Positions 25,734 through 36,637 of a stretch of 64,000 bases of DNA are shown here, one piece after another (the stretch's first letter is position 1; the number at the start of each line of letters is the position of its first letter). The stretch lies in contig NZ_AP022576.1 of assembly GCF_010730355.1 (NCBI RefSeq), forward strand, positions 5,208,001 to 5,272,000, given 5' to 3'. The DNA comes from Mycobacterium florentinum (lineage in GTDB: Bacteria; Actinomycetota; Actinomycetes; Mycobacteriales; Mycobacteriaceae). The notes under the pieces are model-generated. The model was not told where the DNA came from, did not search any database, and saw only the letters and a program-made list of their open reading frames with translations. A program made the position numbers and the translations under genes.

Positions 25734-27929
25734 TTACTCGGGTTCCAGCCACAGTGCCGACGTGGGCGGCAGCACCAGCTGCGCCGAGGCCGGGCGGCCA
25801 TGCCACGGGTCCTCGGTGGCGTCCACACCGCCGAGATTGCCTATCCCCGAACCGTTGTAGTCCGTCGCGTCGGTGTTGAGCACCTCTCGCCAGCGACCGG
25901 CGCTCGGCAGCCCGAGCCGGTAGCCGGCGTGCTCGGTGCCCGAGAAGTTGAACACACACGCCATCACCGAGCCGTCGTTGCCGTACCGCAGGAAACTCAA
26001 CACGTTGTTGCCGGAATCGTTGGCGTCGATCCAGGAATAGCCCTCGGGTGTGGTGTCGCGGCTCCACAGCGCCGGACGGTCGCGGTAAATGGCGTTGATG
26101 TCGCGGACGAAACGCAGCACCCCGTTGGAGAAGCCCTGCTCGTCGAGCTGCCACCAATCCAGGCCGTTCTGCTCTGACCACTCGGCGCGCTGCCCGAATT
26201 CCTGTCCCATGAACAGCAATTGCTTGCCGGGGTGGGCCCACTGATAGGCCAGCAGGCTGCGCAGTCCGGCGGCCTTGACGTGATTGTTGCCCGGCATCCG
26301 GCCCCACAGCGTGCCCTTGCCGTGCACGACCTCGTCGTGGCTGAGCGGCAGCACGTAGTTCTCGCTGAACGCGTACAGCATCGAGAAGGTCATCTCGTGG
26401 TGGTGGAAGCTGCGGTAGACCGGGTCGCGGCTGATGTAGTCGAGCGTGTCGTGCATCCAGCCCATATTCCACTTCATCGAAAAGCCAAGGCCGCCAAGGT
26501 TGGTCGGCCGCGTCACGCCGGGCCACGATGTCGACTCCTCGGCGATCGTGACGATGCCCGGTGCGGCCTTGTGCGCGGTGGCGTTCATCTCCTGCAGGAA
26601 CTGCACGGCCTCGAGATTCTCTCGCCCGCCGTAGATGTTGGGTGTCCAGCCGTCGGCGGGACGCGAGTAGTCCAGGTAGAGCATCGAGGCCACCGCGTCC
26701 ACTCGCAGGCCGTCGATGTGGTACTCCTCGAGCCAGTACAGCGCGTTGGCGACCAGGAAGTTGCGCACCTCGCGGCGGCCGAAGTCGAAAACGTAGGTAC
26801 CCCAGTCGAGTTGCTCACCGCGCTTGGGGTCGGAGTGCTCGTAGAGGGGGGTGCCGTCGAAGCGGCCCAGTGCCCACGCGTCCTTGGGGAAGTGCGCCGG
26901 AACCCAGTCCACGATCACGCCGATGCCGGCCCGGTGCAGCGCGTCGACGAGCGCCCGAAAATCGTCGGGTGTGCCGAATCGCGATGTCGGGGCGTAATAC
27001 GAGGTGACCTGATATCCCCAGGACCCGGCGAAGGGGTGTTCGGCCACGGGCAACAGCTCTACATGGGTAAATCCATGCTCGACAACGTAATTCGTCAGCT
27101 CGGTGGCGAGCTCGCGGTAGCTGCGTCCGGGTCGCCACGAGCCGAGATGTACCTCGTAGGTGCTCATCGGCTCGAACACCGGATTGCGCTGCGCCCGCTG
27201 CGTCATCCAGTCGCCGTCGGTCCAGGTGTGCTTGCTGGTCGTCACCCGCGACGCGGTCTGCGGTGGCACCTCGGTGGCGAAGGCGAACGGGTCGGCCCGT
27301 TCGGTCACGACGCCGTCGGCGCCGTGCACGCGGAACTTGTACAGGCCGTCAGTCGGGAACCCGGGCCAGAACAACTCCCATACCCCGGTGGAGCCCAGCA
27401 CTCGCATCGGCGCCTCGGTGCCGGTCCAGCCGTTGAACTCGCCAATCAGGCTGATGCCCTTGGCGTTTGGCGCCCACACCGCGAACGACACCCCGTCGAC
27501 GACACCGTCGGCCGTGGTGAACGAGCGGGGGTGGGCACCAAGGACTTCCCAGAGTCGCTCGTGGCGGCCCTCGGAGAACAGGTGCAGGTCGACCTCGCCC
27601 AGGGTGGGCAGGAAGCGGTAAGCGTCGGCGGTCACGTGCGCGCCGGGGCCGTAATCCAGCTTCAGCCGGTAGTCGATCAGGTTCGCGAACGGCAACGCAA
27701 CGGCGAACAAACCGGCTTCGAGGTGCTGCATCGCGAACTCGTCGTCACCGATTAGTGCGACGACTTCCTTCGCATGCGGGCGAAAGGCCCGGATGACGGT
27801 GTGGTCGCCGTACTCGTGAGCACCCAGGATGCTGTGCGGGTTGTGGTGAGTGCCGGCCACCAGCCGGGCCAGATCGCCCGGGTCGGGCGCCAGGTGCGTT
27901 TGATCGGTTCGGCTCTCGGTTCGACTCAT
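25734..27929 (-). CDS. glgB: 1,4-alpha-glucan branching enzyme
   Basis: 731 residues, the same as M. tuberculosis GlgB. It has an N-terminal carbohydrate-binding N1 domain, a CBM48 domain (from about residue 110), and a GH13 catalytic barrel. Catalytic motifs are [13 protein letters not shown] (nucleophile Asp), [10 protein letters not shown] (acid Glu) and [11 protein letters not shown]. It adds alpha-1,6 branches to glucans made by GlgE and GlgA. The ATG at 27929 is 24 bases after the glgE stop, so the two form an operon. Confidence 0.96.
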   Translation of the reverse strand: MSRTESRTDQTHLAPDPGDLARLVAGTHHNPHSILGAHEYGDHTVIRAFRPHAKEVVALIGDDEFAMQHLEAGLFAVALPFANLIDYRLKLDYGPGAHVTADAYRFLPTLGEVDLHLFSEGRHERLWEVLGAHPRSFTTADGVVDGVSFAVWAPNAKGISLIGEFNGWTGTEAPMRVLGSTGVWELFWPGFPTDGLYKFRVHGADGVVTERADPFAFATEVPPQTASRVTTSKHTWTDGDWMTQRAQRNPVFEPMSTYEVHLGSWRPGRSYRELATELTNYVVEHGFTHVELLPVAEHPFAGSWGYQVTSYYAPTSRFGTPDDFRALVDALHRAGIGVIVDWVPAHFPKDAWALGRFDGTPLYEHSDPKRGEQLDWGTYVFDFGRREVRNFLVANALYWLEEYHIDGLRVDAVASMLYLDYSRPADGWTPNIYGGRENLEAVQFLQEMNATAHKAAPGIVTIAEESTSWPGVTRPTNLGGLGFSMKWNMGWMHDTLDYISRDPVYRSFHHHEMTFSMLYAFSENYVLPLSHDEVVHGKGTLWGRMPGNNHVKAAGLRSLLAYQWAHPGKQLLFMGQEFGQRAEWSEQNGLDWWQLDEQGFSNGVLRFVRDINAIYRDRPALWSRDTTPEGYSWIDANDSGNNVLSFLRYGNDGSVMACVFNFSGTEHAGYRLGLPSAGRWREVLNTDATDYNGSGIGNLGGVDATEDPWHGRPASAQLVLPPTSALWLEPE

Positions 27930-27953
27930 GCGGTTATCCCCTTTCGGGCCCTC

Positions 27954-30050
27954 TTACCTCCTGCGCAGCAACGCGTTTCGAGACTCCTGCGGGATGATTG
28001 GCATATTGATGATGTGGGCGACCGCCTGTCCGGGGTCGATGCGAACGTAATTGGACTGCCCCCACTGGAATTCCTGACCGGTTATCTCATCGCGCACCCA
28101 GAACCGCTCATAGGACTCCATACCCAATGCCGCCATGTCTAACCACAGTGTGCCTTCTTCGGGCCCGAGTGCGTTGAGCGTCACTACCACCAGTACGCAG
28201 TCTCCCGTGGCCGGGTCGAACTTGCTGAAGGCCATCAGCGCGTCGTTGTCGACACCGTGGAAGTAAATGGTGCGCAACTGCTGCAAGGCGGGATGGACGC
28301 GTCGAATTGCGTTGAGCTGCTTCAAGAACGGCTCGAGCGACCTGCCCTCGGCGCGCGCTGCCGCGTAGTCGCGGGGACGCAATTCGTACTTCTCCGAGTC
28401 GAGGTACTCCTCGCTGCCCTCGCGTACGGCGCGGTGCTCGAACAGCTCGTAGCCCGAGTACACGCCCCAGGCCGGACTCATCGTCGCGGCCAGCACCGCG
28501 CGGATGGCGAACATGCCCGGGCCGTTGTGCTGCAGTATCGCGTGCAGGATGTCGGGTGTGTTCACGAACAGATTCGGCCGCCGGAAGTCGGCGAGGGCGG
28601 AGATGTCGTTGCCGAATTCGGTGAGTTCCCATTTGGCGGTGCGCCAGGTGAAGTAGCTGTAGGACTGGGTGAAGCCGAGCTTGGCCAGTCCGTATTGGCG
28701 GACCGGCGGGGTGAACGCCTCGGACAGGAACAGCACGTCGGGATCGGCGTCCTTGACCTGACCGATCAGCCAGGCCCAGAAGTTGGGCGGCTTGGTGTGC
28801 GGGTTGTCGACCCGAAAGAACTTGATGCCGTGGTCAACCCAGTGCCGGACCACGCGCAGCACTTCGTCGTAGAGGCCCGCGGGATCGTTGTCGAAGTTGA
28901 TCGGATAGATGTCCTGATATTTCTTCGGCGGATTTTCCGCGTAAGCGATTGTGCCATCCGGCAATTCGGTGAACCACTGCCGGTGTTCGCGCGCCCACGG
29001 GTGATCCGGGGCGCACTGCAGTGCCAGGTCCAGAGCGACTTCCATGCCCAGATCGCGTGCCGCGGCGACGAATTTGTCGAAGTCCTCGATGGTGCCCAGC
29101 TCCGGGTGGATCGCGTCGTGGCCGCCCTCGTCGCTACCAATTGCCCAGGGCGAGCCCACATCTCCGGGAGCCGCGGTGGGGGAGTTGTTTCGCCCCTTGC
29201 GGTGTACCTTGCCGATCGGATGGATCGGCGGCAGATACACGACATCGAATCCCATCTCGGCGATGCGCGGCAGGTCGGCGGCGGCCGTCGCGAAGGTGCC
29301 GTGCACGGGGTTTCCGTCGGCGTCCCAGCCGCCGGTGGAACGCGGGAACATCTCGTACCAAGAGCCGAAGCGGGCCAGCGGCCGGTCCACCCAGACCCCG
29401 TGCTGCTCGCCGCGGGTGACGATCTCGCGCAGCGGATAGGTGTCCAGGACCTCCTCGATCTCGGGCGCCAGCGCCAGCGCGGTGCGCGTCACCGGATCTC
29501 CCGGGGCCCGCAACGCCGCGGCGGCCGTCAGCAGCGGCTCGCGGTCCGCGCGCGGCACCCCGGTCGCGGCGCGCTCGAGCAAACCGGCGCCGACCAACAG
29601 ATCGTTGGACAGTTCCTTCTCGCCCTGGCCGGCATCCAGCTTGGCCAGCAGACCGTGGCGCCAGGTGTGGATGGGGTCGCCCCAACCGTCCACTCGGTAG
29701 GTCCACAGCCCGACCCGGTCGGGCGTGAACTGGCCATGGAAAACATACGGTTCCAGGCCCATCGTCATCGGCAGCTGCAGCGGTTTGACCCGCTCGGCGG
29801 GCTTGCCGTCGACCGGGGACGCCAGCCGTTCCGGCGCCTGCACCGCCGTAACCCGGCGCGTCTCGGTGACCTGGGGGTAGCGCGGCCCCAGGTAGCGGAC
29901 GACCAGGGTCGCCGCGACCGCGTCGTGGCCTTCTCGCCACACCGCGGCACTGACCGGGACGGTCTCTCCGACCACCGCCTTGGCGGGGTACGCGCCGCAG
30001 GAAACGACGGGCGCGACGTTATCGATCTCGACACGACCGGGCACCACCAC
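27954..30050 (-). CDS. glgE: Alpha-1,4-glucan:maltose-1-phosphate maltosyltransferase
   Basis: 698 residues of the GH13_3 family. It lengthens alpha-glucan with maltose units from maltose-1-phosphate. It has an N-terminal beta-sandwich and a dimerising helical region, then the barrel with [13 protein letters not shown] (nucleophile Asp) and FLSEAF (acid Glu). Length is close to M. tuberculosis GlgE (701). The start at 30050 is the first ATG and agrees with the family. Loss of GlgE is lethal in M. tuberculosis because maltose-1-phosphate builds up. Confidence 0.96.
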   Translation of the reverse strand: MVVPGRVEIDNVAPVVSCGAYPAKAVVGETVPVSAAVWREGHDAVAATLVVRYLGPRYPQVTETRRVTAVQAPERLASPVDGKPAERVKPLQLPMTMGLEPYVFHGQFTPDRVGLWTYRVDGWGDPIHTWRHGLLAKLDAGQGEKELSNDLLVGAGLLERAATGVPRADREPLLTAAAALRAPGDPVTRTALALAPEIEEVLDTYPLREIVTRGEQHGVWVDRPLARFGSWYEMFPRSTGGWDADGNPVHGTFATAAADLPRIAEMGFDVVYLPPIHPIGKVHRKGRNNSPTAAPGDVGSPWAIGSDEGGHDAIHPELGTIEDFDKFVAAARDLGMEVALDLALQCAPDHPWAREHRQWFTELPDGTIAYAENPPKKYQDIYPINFDNDPAGLYDEVLRVVRHWVDHGIKFFRVDNPHTKPPNFWAWLIGQVKDADPDVLFLSEAFTPPVRQYGLAKLGFTQSYSYFTWRTAKWELTEFGNDISALADFRRPNLFVNTPDILHAILQHNGPGMFAIRAVLAATMSPAWGVYSGYELFEHRAVREGSEEYLDSEKYELRPRDYAAARAEGRSLEPFLKQLNAIRRVHPALQQLRTIYFHGVDNDALMAFSKFDPATGDCVLVVVTLNALGPEEGTLWLDMAALGMESYERFWVRDEITGQEFQWGQSNYVRIDPGQAVAHIINMPIIPQESRNALLRRR

Positions 30051-30066
30051 TCCGTTCCATCCGATT

Positions 30067-30080
30067 GTTTGCGGGCAAAC
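30067..30080. promoter_or_regulatory. Inverted repeat upstream of glgE
   Basis: GTTTGC-GG-GCAAAC is a perfect 14-base palindrome 16 bases upstream of the glgE start. Its half-sites resemble operators of LacI-type sugar regulators. It could equally be a short hairpin in the leader. The rest of the 226-base gap to glgP shows nothing else I can name. Confidence 0.4.
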
Positions 30081-30276
30081 CGCGGATTGTGCTGCGGCGC
30101 GGAATGCCTGCCGTCTCAGGAAACATCGTCTCGTGGGGAAAGTTCCTGTACCGGGGGAGCGTCATTGCAGCCCCGATTACTACCCGTACCCACCCTAGTG
30201 TCTGGTCACACGCCCGGTGGCGAACCGTCGAAGACTGACCCTGCGAGCCCGGCAATCCTCAGTAAGGTGGTCATGT

Positions 30277-32892
30277 GTGAAAGCCCTCCGTCGCTTTACC
30301 GTCCGCGCCCACCTGCCCGAGCGGCTTGCCGCACTCGAACAGCTGTCCATCAATCTGCGATGGTCCTGGGATAAGGCGACGCAAGACTTATTCGCGAGCA
30401 TCGATCCGACGCTGTGGGCGAATTGCGGCAGCGATCCCGTGGCGCTGCTGGGTGCGGTCAACCCCGCGCGGCTCGATGAATTAGCCCTCGACGAGGGCTT
30501 TCTGCGCTGGCTCGACGAGCTGTCCGCCGACCTGAACGACTACCTGAGCCGTCCGCTGTGGTACCAGCAACAGCAGGAAGCCGGTGTCGCGATGCCGACC
30601 GGTATCGCCTACTTCTCGATGGAGTTCGGCGTCGCCGAGGTGTTGCCCAACTACTCGGGTGGTCTGGGCATCCTGGCCGGCGATCACCTGAAGTCCGCGT
30701 CCGATCTGGGCGTGCCGCTGATCGCCGTCGGCCTCTACTACCGCTCCGGGTACTTCCGGCAGTCGCTGACCGCCGAAGGCTGGCAAAACGAGACCTATCC
30801 GTCGCTGGATCCGCAAGGGCTGCCGCTGCGGTTGCTCACCGATGCCGCCGGGGATCCCGCGCTGGTGAAATTGACGCTGCCCGACTCCGCGCGGCTGTCC
30901 GCGCGGATCTGGGTGGCGCAGGTGGGCCGGGTTCCGCTGTTACTGCTGGATTCCGACGTCCCGGAGAACGAGCACGATCTGCGCAGCGTCACCGACCGGT
31001 TGTACGGCGGTGACCAGGAACACCGGATGCGCCAGGAGATCCTGGCCGGCATCGGCGGGGTGCGGGCGATTCGTGCGTTCACCGCCATCGAAGGCCTGCC
31101 CGCGCCCGAGGTGTTCCACATGAACGAGGGGCACGCCGGGTTCCTCGGCGTCGAACGCATCCGCGAGCTGATCGCCGATCCGGGGCTGGACTTCGACACC
31201 GCCCTGACGGTGGTGCGGTCCAGTACGGTGTTCACCACCCACACGCCGGTGCCTGCCGGGATCGACCGCTTCCCGGTCGAGATGGTGCAGCTGTACTTCG
31301 ACGACCACGTCGACGAGGCGCCCGGCGATCGCGCGCCCGCATTGCTGCCGGGCGTCCCGATCGATCGGGTGATCGCGCTCGGCGCCGAAGACGACGAGAC
31401 CAAATTCAACATGGCGCACATGGGACTGCGCCTCGCACAACGCGCCAACGGTGTCTCGTTGCTGCACGGCCGGGTGAGCCGGGCCATGTTCAACGAGCTC
31501 TGGCCGGGATTCGACCGCGCCGAGGTACCGATCGGGTCGATCACCAACGGCGTGCACGCCCGCACCTGGGCGGCGCCGCAGTGGCTGCAACTGGGCCGCG
31601 AGCTGGCCGGGCCGGACGACGCGGCGTTCAGCGATCCGGGGGTGTGGCTGCGATTGCGGGAAGTCGACCCCGGTCATCTGTGGTGGATCCGCTCCCAACT
31701 GCGCTCGTTGCTGGTCGACGACGTCCGGCGGCGGCTGCGCCGCTCGTGGATCGAGCGCGGCGCATCCGACGCTGAATTGGGTTGGATCGCAAAGGCTTTC
31801 GATCCAGACGTGCTCACCGTCGGCTTTGCCCGCCGGGTGCCGACGTACAAGCGGTTGACCTTGATGCTGAGCGACCCCGAGCGCCTGGAACGACTGCTGC
31901 TGAACGACGAACGGCCGATCCAGCTGATCGTCGCGGGGAAGTCGCACCCGGCCGACGACGGGGGCAAGGCCCTGATCCAGCAGGTCGTGCGTTTCGCCGA
32001 CCGGCCCGAGGTGCGTCACCGCATCGCGTTCCTGCCCGACTACGACATGTCCATGGCCCGGTTGCTGTATTGGGGTTGTGACGTCTGGCTCAACAACCCG
32101 CTGCGGCCGCTGGAGGCTTGCGGCACTTCGGGAATGAAGAGCGCGCTCAACGGCGGGTTGAACCTGTCCATCCGCGACGGCTGGTGGGACGAGTGGTACG
32201 ACGGCGAAAACGGTTGGGAGATACCGTCGGCCGACGGGGTGAGCGACGAGGAGCGCCGCGACGAGCTGGAGTCCAGCGCCCTCTACGGCCTGCTCGAACA
32301 GGCGGTGGCGCCGAAGTTCTACGAGCGCAATGAGCACGGGGTACCGCCGCGCTGGATCGAAATGGTCCGGCACACCCTGCAAACGCTCGGGCCCAAGGTG
32401 CTGGCTTCGCGGATGGTGCGCGACTACGTCGAGCAGTACTACACGCCGGCGGCGCAGTCGCTGCGCAAGACCATCGCCGACACCGGCGAGGGTGCGTTCG
32501 GCGCCGCGCGTGAGCTAGCCGACTACCGGCGGCGCGCCGAAGCGGCGTGGCCGATGGTGCGGATCACCGACGTCGACTCCACCGGCCTGCCCGACACTCC
32601 GGTGCTCGGCTCGAAGCTCACGCTGACCGCGACCGTGCAGCTGGCCGGACTGGCACCCGACGAGGTCACCGTGGAGGCGGTGGTGGGCCGGGTCGATTCC
32701 GGTGATGTGCTCCAAGACCCGGTCACCGTCGAAATGTCTTACACGGGAACGGCAGAAGGCGGCAACCAGGTCTTCTCGACGACGACCTCGCTGCCGGTGG
32801 CCGGAGCGGTCGGGTACACGGTCCGGGTGCTGCCGCATCACCCGATGCTCGCGGCCGGCAACGAGCTCGGCCTGGTCGTCCTGGCAGGCTAG
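30277..32892 (+). CDS. glgP: Alpha-glucan (maltodextrin) phosphorylase
   Basis: 871 residues, family GT35, equivalent to Rv1328. An N-terminal DUF3417 domain (from about residue 10) precedes the phosphorylase core. The pyridoxal phosphate region reads GTSGMKSALNGGLNLS, as in glycogen phosphorylases. It releases glucose-1-phosphate from glucan ends. The GTG at 30277 gives the expected N-terminus; the frame is open further upstream. It is divergent from glgE and its end overlaps dinG by 4 bases. Confidence 0.93.
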   Translation: MKALRRFTVRAHLPERLAALEQLSINLRWSWDKATQDLFASIDPTLWANCGSDPVALLGAVNPARLDELALDEGFLRWLDELSADLNDYLSRPLWYQQQQEAGVAMPTGIAYFSMEFGVAEVLPNYSGGLGILAGDHLKSASDLGVPLIAVGLYYRSGYFRQSLTAEGWQNETYPSLDPQGLPLRLLTDAAGDPALVKLTLPDSARLSARIWVAQVGRVPLLLLDSDVPENEHDLRSVTDRLYGGDQEHRMRQEILAGIGGVRAIRAFTAIEGLPAPEVFHMNEGHAGFLGVERIRELIADPGLDFDTALTVVRSSTVFTTHTPVPAGIDRFPVEMVQLYFDDHVDEAPGDRAPALLPGVPIDRVIALGAEDDETKFNMAHMGLRLAQRANGVSLLHGRVSRAMFNELWPGFDRAEVPIGSITNGVHARTWAAPQWLQLGRELAGPDDAAFSDPGVWLRLREVDPGHLWWIRSQLRSLLVDDVRRRLRRSWIERGASDAELGWIAKAFDPDVLTVGFARRVPTYKRLTLMLSDPERLERLLLNDERPIQLIVAGKSHPADDGGKALIQQVVRFADRPEVRHRIAFLPDYDMSMARLLYWGCDVWLNNPLRPLEACGTSGMKSALNGGLNLSIRDGWWDEWYDGENGWEIPSADGVSDEERRDELESSALYGLLEQAVAPKFYERNEHGVPPRWIEMVRHTLQTLGPKVLASRMVRDYVEQYYTPAAQSLRKTIADTGEGAFGAARELADYRRRAEAAWPMVRITDVDSTGLPDTPVLGSKLTLTATVQLAGLAPDEVTVEAVVGRVDSGDVLQDPVTVEMSYTGTAEGGNQVFSTTTSLPVAGAVGYTVRVLPHHPMLAAGNELGLVVLAG

Positions 32893-34913
32893 CCCGCCTC
32901 GGACAGGCCGTCGGGCGCGGTGCGCAGTCGCTGCAGCGCGGCGCGGACCTGTTCGGCGTTGGTGGTCTGCCAAAACGGCGGCAAGGATGCGCGCAGGTAG
33001 CCGCCGTAGCGGGCGGTGACCATGCGCGAGTCGAGTACCGCGACCACGCCGCGGTCGGTGTCGCGGCGCAGCAGCCGTCCCGAGCCCTGCGCCAGCAGCA
33101 GTGCCGCGTGACTGGCGGCGACGGCCATGAAGCCGTTGCCACCGCGGGCGGCCACCGCGCGCTGCCGGGCACCCAGCAGCGGATCGTCCGGCCGTGGGAA
33201 TGGAATGCGGTCGATCAGCACCAGCGACAACGACGGCCCCGGCACATCGACGCCCTGCCACAGCGACAACGTGCCGAACAGCGAGGTTTCGGGGTCGGCG
33301 CTGAACTGTTCGACCAACGCCGACGTGCTGTCATCGCCCTGGCACAAAACCGGCGTGGACAGTCGTTCGCGCATGGCATCGGCGGCGGCCCGGGCGGCGC
33401 GCATCGACGAGAACAGGCCCAGAGTGCGCCCGCCGGCGGCGGTGATCAGTTCGGCGATCTCGGTCAGCTGCTCGGCCGAGCCGGTGCCGTCGCGGCCCGG
33501 CGGTGGCAGATGCGATGCGACATAAAGGATTCCGGCCTTGGCATGCTCAAATGGCGATCCGACGTCGAGGCCACGCCAGGGTGGGCCGGCCGTGGCCCCG
33601 TCGGGCCCGGACTCGAATCCGTTGAGGCCCCACGCCGAGGCCATCGCGTCAAAGGATCCGCCGACCGTCAGCGTGGCCGAGGTCAGCACGGTCGTCGAGC
33701 GTGAGAACACGTGGTTGCGCAGCAAGCCGGCCACCGTCAGCGGTGCCACCCGCAGCACGGGTCGCGGCGAGCCCCGGTTGTCCTCGTGATCCAGCCACAC
33801 CACCTCGGTACGATCGGGAATCGAGGGCCCGAACGACGTCAGGATCCGCGTCGTGGTATCGGAGATCTCGCTCAGTGCCGCAACGGCTTCGGCGCGCGCC
33901 GCGGCCGCCTTGGCATCGCTGGTGGTGTCGATGTCGGCGCGCGCCGCGCCGGCCACGTCGCGCAACGCCCGCAGGTAGGTCGCCAGCTCGTCGTCGAGGT
34001 GATCGATGCGGCCCGGTGTGGCGTCATGAATTGCCGCCGCGAAGGTTGCGGTCGTCGCCTCCAGCCGCTGGACCAGTTCCGGGTTCACCAGTCGGGTGAT
34101 CCGTCGCGCGGCGACGCCCAGGGCTGCCGACGTCAACTCCGCGGTGGCCACCGACGTCACCCGGTCGACCAGCTCGTGCGCCTCGTCGACCACCAACAGC
34201 GAATGTTCGGGCAGCACTGCTGATTCCGAGACGGCGTCGATGGCCAACAGTGCGTGATTGGTGACGACGACGTCGGCCACACCGGCCCGCCCGCGCGCAC
34301 GTTCGGAAAAGCACTCCGAGCCGAACGGGCAGCGGGCCACCCCGAGGCATTCTCGCGCCGAGACGCTGACCTGTGCCCAGGATCGGTCTGGCACCCCGGG
34401 TTTGAGATCGTCGCGGTCACCCGACTCCGTGGTGGCGGCCCACGCGGTGAGCCGTTGCACGTCGCGGCCCAGGGCGCTGGCCGCCATCGGATTGAACAGC
34501 TCCTCTTGCGGCCGTCCCTCGTCGGCGTCCGGCTCGTCGGCGGACCCGTTGTGAATTTTGTTCAGGCACAGATAGTTTCGCCGTCCTTTGAGCAGCGCGA
34601 ACTGCGGGGGATGCGGCAGCGCGTCGGCAAGTGAGTCGGCCAGCCGCGGCAGGTCTCGATCGACGAGCTGGCGCTGCAGGGCGATCGTCGCCGTCGACAC
34701 CACGACCGGTGTCTCCTCGTCGATCGCGTGCACGACCGCCGGAATCAGGTACGCCAGCGACTTGCCGGTTCCGGTGCCCGCCTGCACCGCGAGGTGCTCG
34801 CCCGTTTCGAATGCTCGCGCGACCGCGGTGGCCATCTCCAGCTGGCCGCTGCGCTCGCTGCCGCCGAGCGCGGCCACGGCGATGGCCAGCAGCTCGGGCA
34901 CGGATGCGGACAC
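32889..34913 (-). CDS. dinG: ATP-dependent DNA helicase DinG
   Basis: 674 residues, superfamily 2 (XPD-like). Walker A is AGTGTGKSLAYL near residues 40-51. Four cysteines (YLCLN, ECLG, RCPFG, ECFS) form the iron-sulfur cluster site, and the DEAH box is VVDEAHELVD. It unwinds DNA:RNA and G-quadruplex structures 5' to 3'. It ends against glgP and lies downstream of pncB with 28 bases between. Confidence 0.95.
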   Translation of the reverse strand: MSASVPELLAIAVAALGGSERSGQLEMATAVARAFETGEHLAVQAGTGTGKSLAYLIPAVVHAIDEETPVVVSTATIALQRQLVDRDLPRLADSLADALPHPPQFALLKGRRNYLCLNKIHNGSADEPDADEGRPQEELFNPMAASALGRDVQRLTAWAATTESGDRDDLKPGVPDRSWAQVSVSARECLGVARCPFGSECFSERARGRAGVADVVVTNHALLAIDAVSESAVLPEHSLLVVDEAHELVDRVTSVATAELTSAALGVAARRITRLVNPELVQRLEATTATFAAAIHDATPGRIDHLDDELATYLRALRDVAGAARADIDTTSDAKAAAARAEAVAALSEISDTTTRILTSFGPSIPDRTEVVWLDHEDNRGSPRPVLRVAPLTVAGLLRNHVFSRSTTVLTSATLTVGGSFDAMASAWGLNGFESGPDGATAGPPWRGLDVGSPFEHAKAGILYVASHLPPPGRDGTGSAEQLTEIAELITAAGGRTLGLFSSMRAARAAADAMRERLSTPVLCQGDDSTSALVEQFSADPETSLFGTLSLWQGVDVPGPSLSLVLIDRIPFPRPDDPLLGARQRAVAARGGNGFMAVAASHAALLLAQGSGRLLRRDTDRGVVAVLDSRMVTARYGGYLRASLPPFWQTTNAEQVRAALQRLRTAPDGLSEAG

Positions 34914-34941
34914 GTCGTCGACGTTATCCGCAATCCGGCGA

Positions 34942-36249
34942 TCAGGCCGGAATGTGCAGCGTCGGAATCGCCGGTTCGCCGTGCGCCAATTTCAGGCCCT
35001 CCCAGGGCAGGCTGTGCAGCCCCGACGCCACCAGGTCCCGGGCGGCGGCCAGGGCCGCGTGATCCGTGCCGGCCACCACCTCGCCGCCGCGCACGAGCGG
35101 GGTGGTCAGCACCCGGCATGGCTGGGTGATCGAGGGTGGCCGGCCCGCCGGATGCACGACCTCTTCGGTGATCGTGCCGGTCGGGCGGGACAGGCGCAGC
35201 GCTTCCTTGCGGCCGCCCTGGGATGCCTTGTGGCTGCTGCGTTTCTGCACCGGTATGCCGTCGACTTCGACCAGCTTGTAGACCATCCCCGCGGTGGGGG
35301 CCCCCGAGCCGGTGACCACCGAGGTGCCGGCACCGTAACTGTCCACCGGCTCGGCCCGCAGCGCGGCGATGGAGAACTCGTCGAGATCGCCGGAGACCAC
35401 GATGCGGGTGCTGGTGGCGCCGAGACGGTCGAGTTGCTCGCGCGTCTGGCGGGCCAGCACGCCGAGCTCGCCGGAGTCGATGCGCACTGCCCCGAGCGTC
35501 GGCCCGGCGGCGGCCACGGCATTGGCCACCCCGATCGTTACGTCGTAGGTGTCCACCAACAGCGTGGTGCCCACTCCCAGCGCTTCGACCTGGGCGCGAA
35601 ATGCCGCCAGCTCGTCGGGTCCGCCCTCGCCGGTGTGCAGCATCGTGAACGCGTGCGCGGCGGTGCCCTCGGCCGGGATGCCGTAGCGGCGCTCGGCTTC
35701 CAGGTTGGACGACGCGGCGAATCCGGCGATATAGGCGGCGCGGGCCGCAGCGACGGCGGCGCGCTCGTGGGTTCGCCGCGATCCCATCTCGATCAGCGGG
35801 CGGCCCCCGGCCGCGCTGACCATGCGTGCCGCGGCCGACGCGATCGCCGTGTCGTGGTTGAAGATCGACAGCGCCAGGGTTTCGAGCACCACGCATTCGG
35901 CGAAGCTGCCGCGCACGGTCAGCACCGGCGAGCCGGGGAAATACAACTCGCCCTCGGCGTAGCCCTCGATATCGCCGGTGAACCGGTAATCGCGGAGGTA
36001 ACGCAACGTGTCGGCATCGAGGAATTGCGCCAGCAACTCGCACGCGTCGTCGTCGAACCTGAACTCCGGCAAGGCCTCCAGCAAACGACCGGTGCCCGCG
36101 ACCACGCCGTAGCGCCGCCCCTCGGGAAGTCGACGGGCGAACAGTTCGAACGTGGTCGGGCGCTCGGCCGTGCCGTCGCGCAGCGCCGCGGCCAGCATGG
36201 TCAACTCGTACTTGTCGGTCAACAGCCCAGCTAAGACCGGCTCGTTCAT
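34942..36249 (-). CDS. pncB: Nicotinate phosphoribosyltransferase
   Basis: 435 residues from the ATG at 36249. It opens AGLLTDKYELTMLAA, the usual N-terminus of the family, and has EMGSRRTHERAA and the phosphoribosyl site region VVSGDLDEFSI. It makes nicotinate mononucleotide from nicotinate in NAD salvage. Equivalent to PncB1 (Rv1330c). The open frame continues upstream to 36417 over clpS and is not coding there. It is divergent from clpS. Confidence 0.95.
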   Translation of the reverse strand: MNEPVLAGLLTDKYELTMLAAALRDGTAERPTTFELFARRLPEGRRYGVVAGTGRLLEALPEFRFDDDACELLAQFLDADTLRYLRDYRFTGDIEGYAEGELYFPGSPVLTVRGSFAECVVLETLALSIFNHDTAIASAAARMVSAAGGRPLIEMGSRRTHERAAVAAARAAYIAGFAASSNLEAERRYGIPAEGTAAHAFTMLHTGEGGPDELAAFRAQVEALGVGTTLLVDTYDVTIGVANAVAAAGPTLGAVRIDSGELGVLARQTREQLDRLGATSTRIVVSGDLDEFSIAALRAEPVDSYGAGTSVVTGSGAPTAGMVYKLVEVDGIPVQKRSSHKASQGGRKEALRLSRPTGTITEEVVHPAGRPPSITQPCRVLTTPLVRGGEVVAGTDHAALAAARDLVASGLHSLPWEGLKLAHGEPAIPTLHIPA

Positions 36250-36304
36250 TCCGCAACGGTAACGGCCGGCGCCAGGCGGCGGGTCTCTCGGTATCCTGGA
36301 GGCC

Positions 36305-36610
36305 ATGGTTGTTGCGTCAGCGCCCACCAAGCCCAGCACCACCGGGCAGCGCGAGTCGGCTCCCGCCGACGTCACGGCCAGTCCATGGGTCACCGTCGTG
36401 TGGGACGACCCCGTCAATTTGATGACTTACGTTACGTATGTGTTCCAGAAGTTGTTCGGCTACAGCGAGCCGCATGCCACCAAACTGATGCTGCAGGTGC
36501 ACAACGAGGGCAAGGCAGTGGTGTCGGCGGGTAGCCGCGAGTCAATGGAAGTCGACGTGTCCAAGCTGCACGCCGCCGGTTTGTGGGCGACGTTGCAGCA
36601 GGACCGCTGA
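36305..36610 (+). CDS. clpS: ClpS adaptor protein
   Basis: 101 residues. The conserved ClpS core [16 protein letters not shown] and the helix [17 protein letters not shown] are present. It delivers proteins with N-end-rule residues to ClpC/ClpP. Equivalent to Rv1331. The gene is 55 bases from the divergent pncB start and leads a run of genes up to murI in the same direction. Confidence 0.95.
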   Translation: MVVASAPTKPSTTGQRESAPADVTASPWVTVVWDDPVNLMTYVTYVFQKLFGYSEPHATKLMLQVHNEGKAVVSAGSRESMEVDVSKLHAAGLWATLQQDR

Positions 36611-36637
36611 GTATTCGAGGGGCATCCGGGATTTCCT

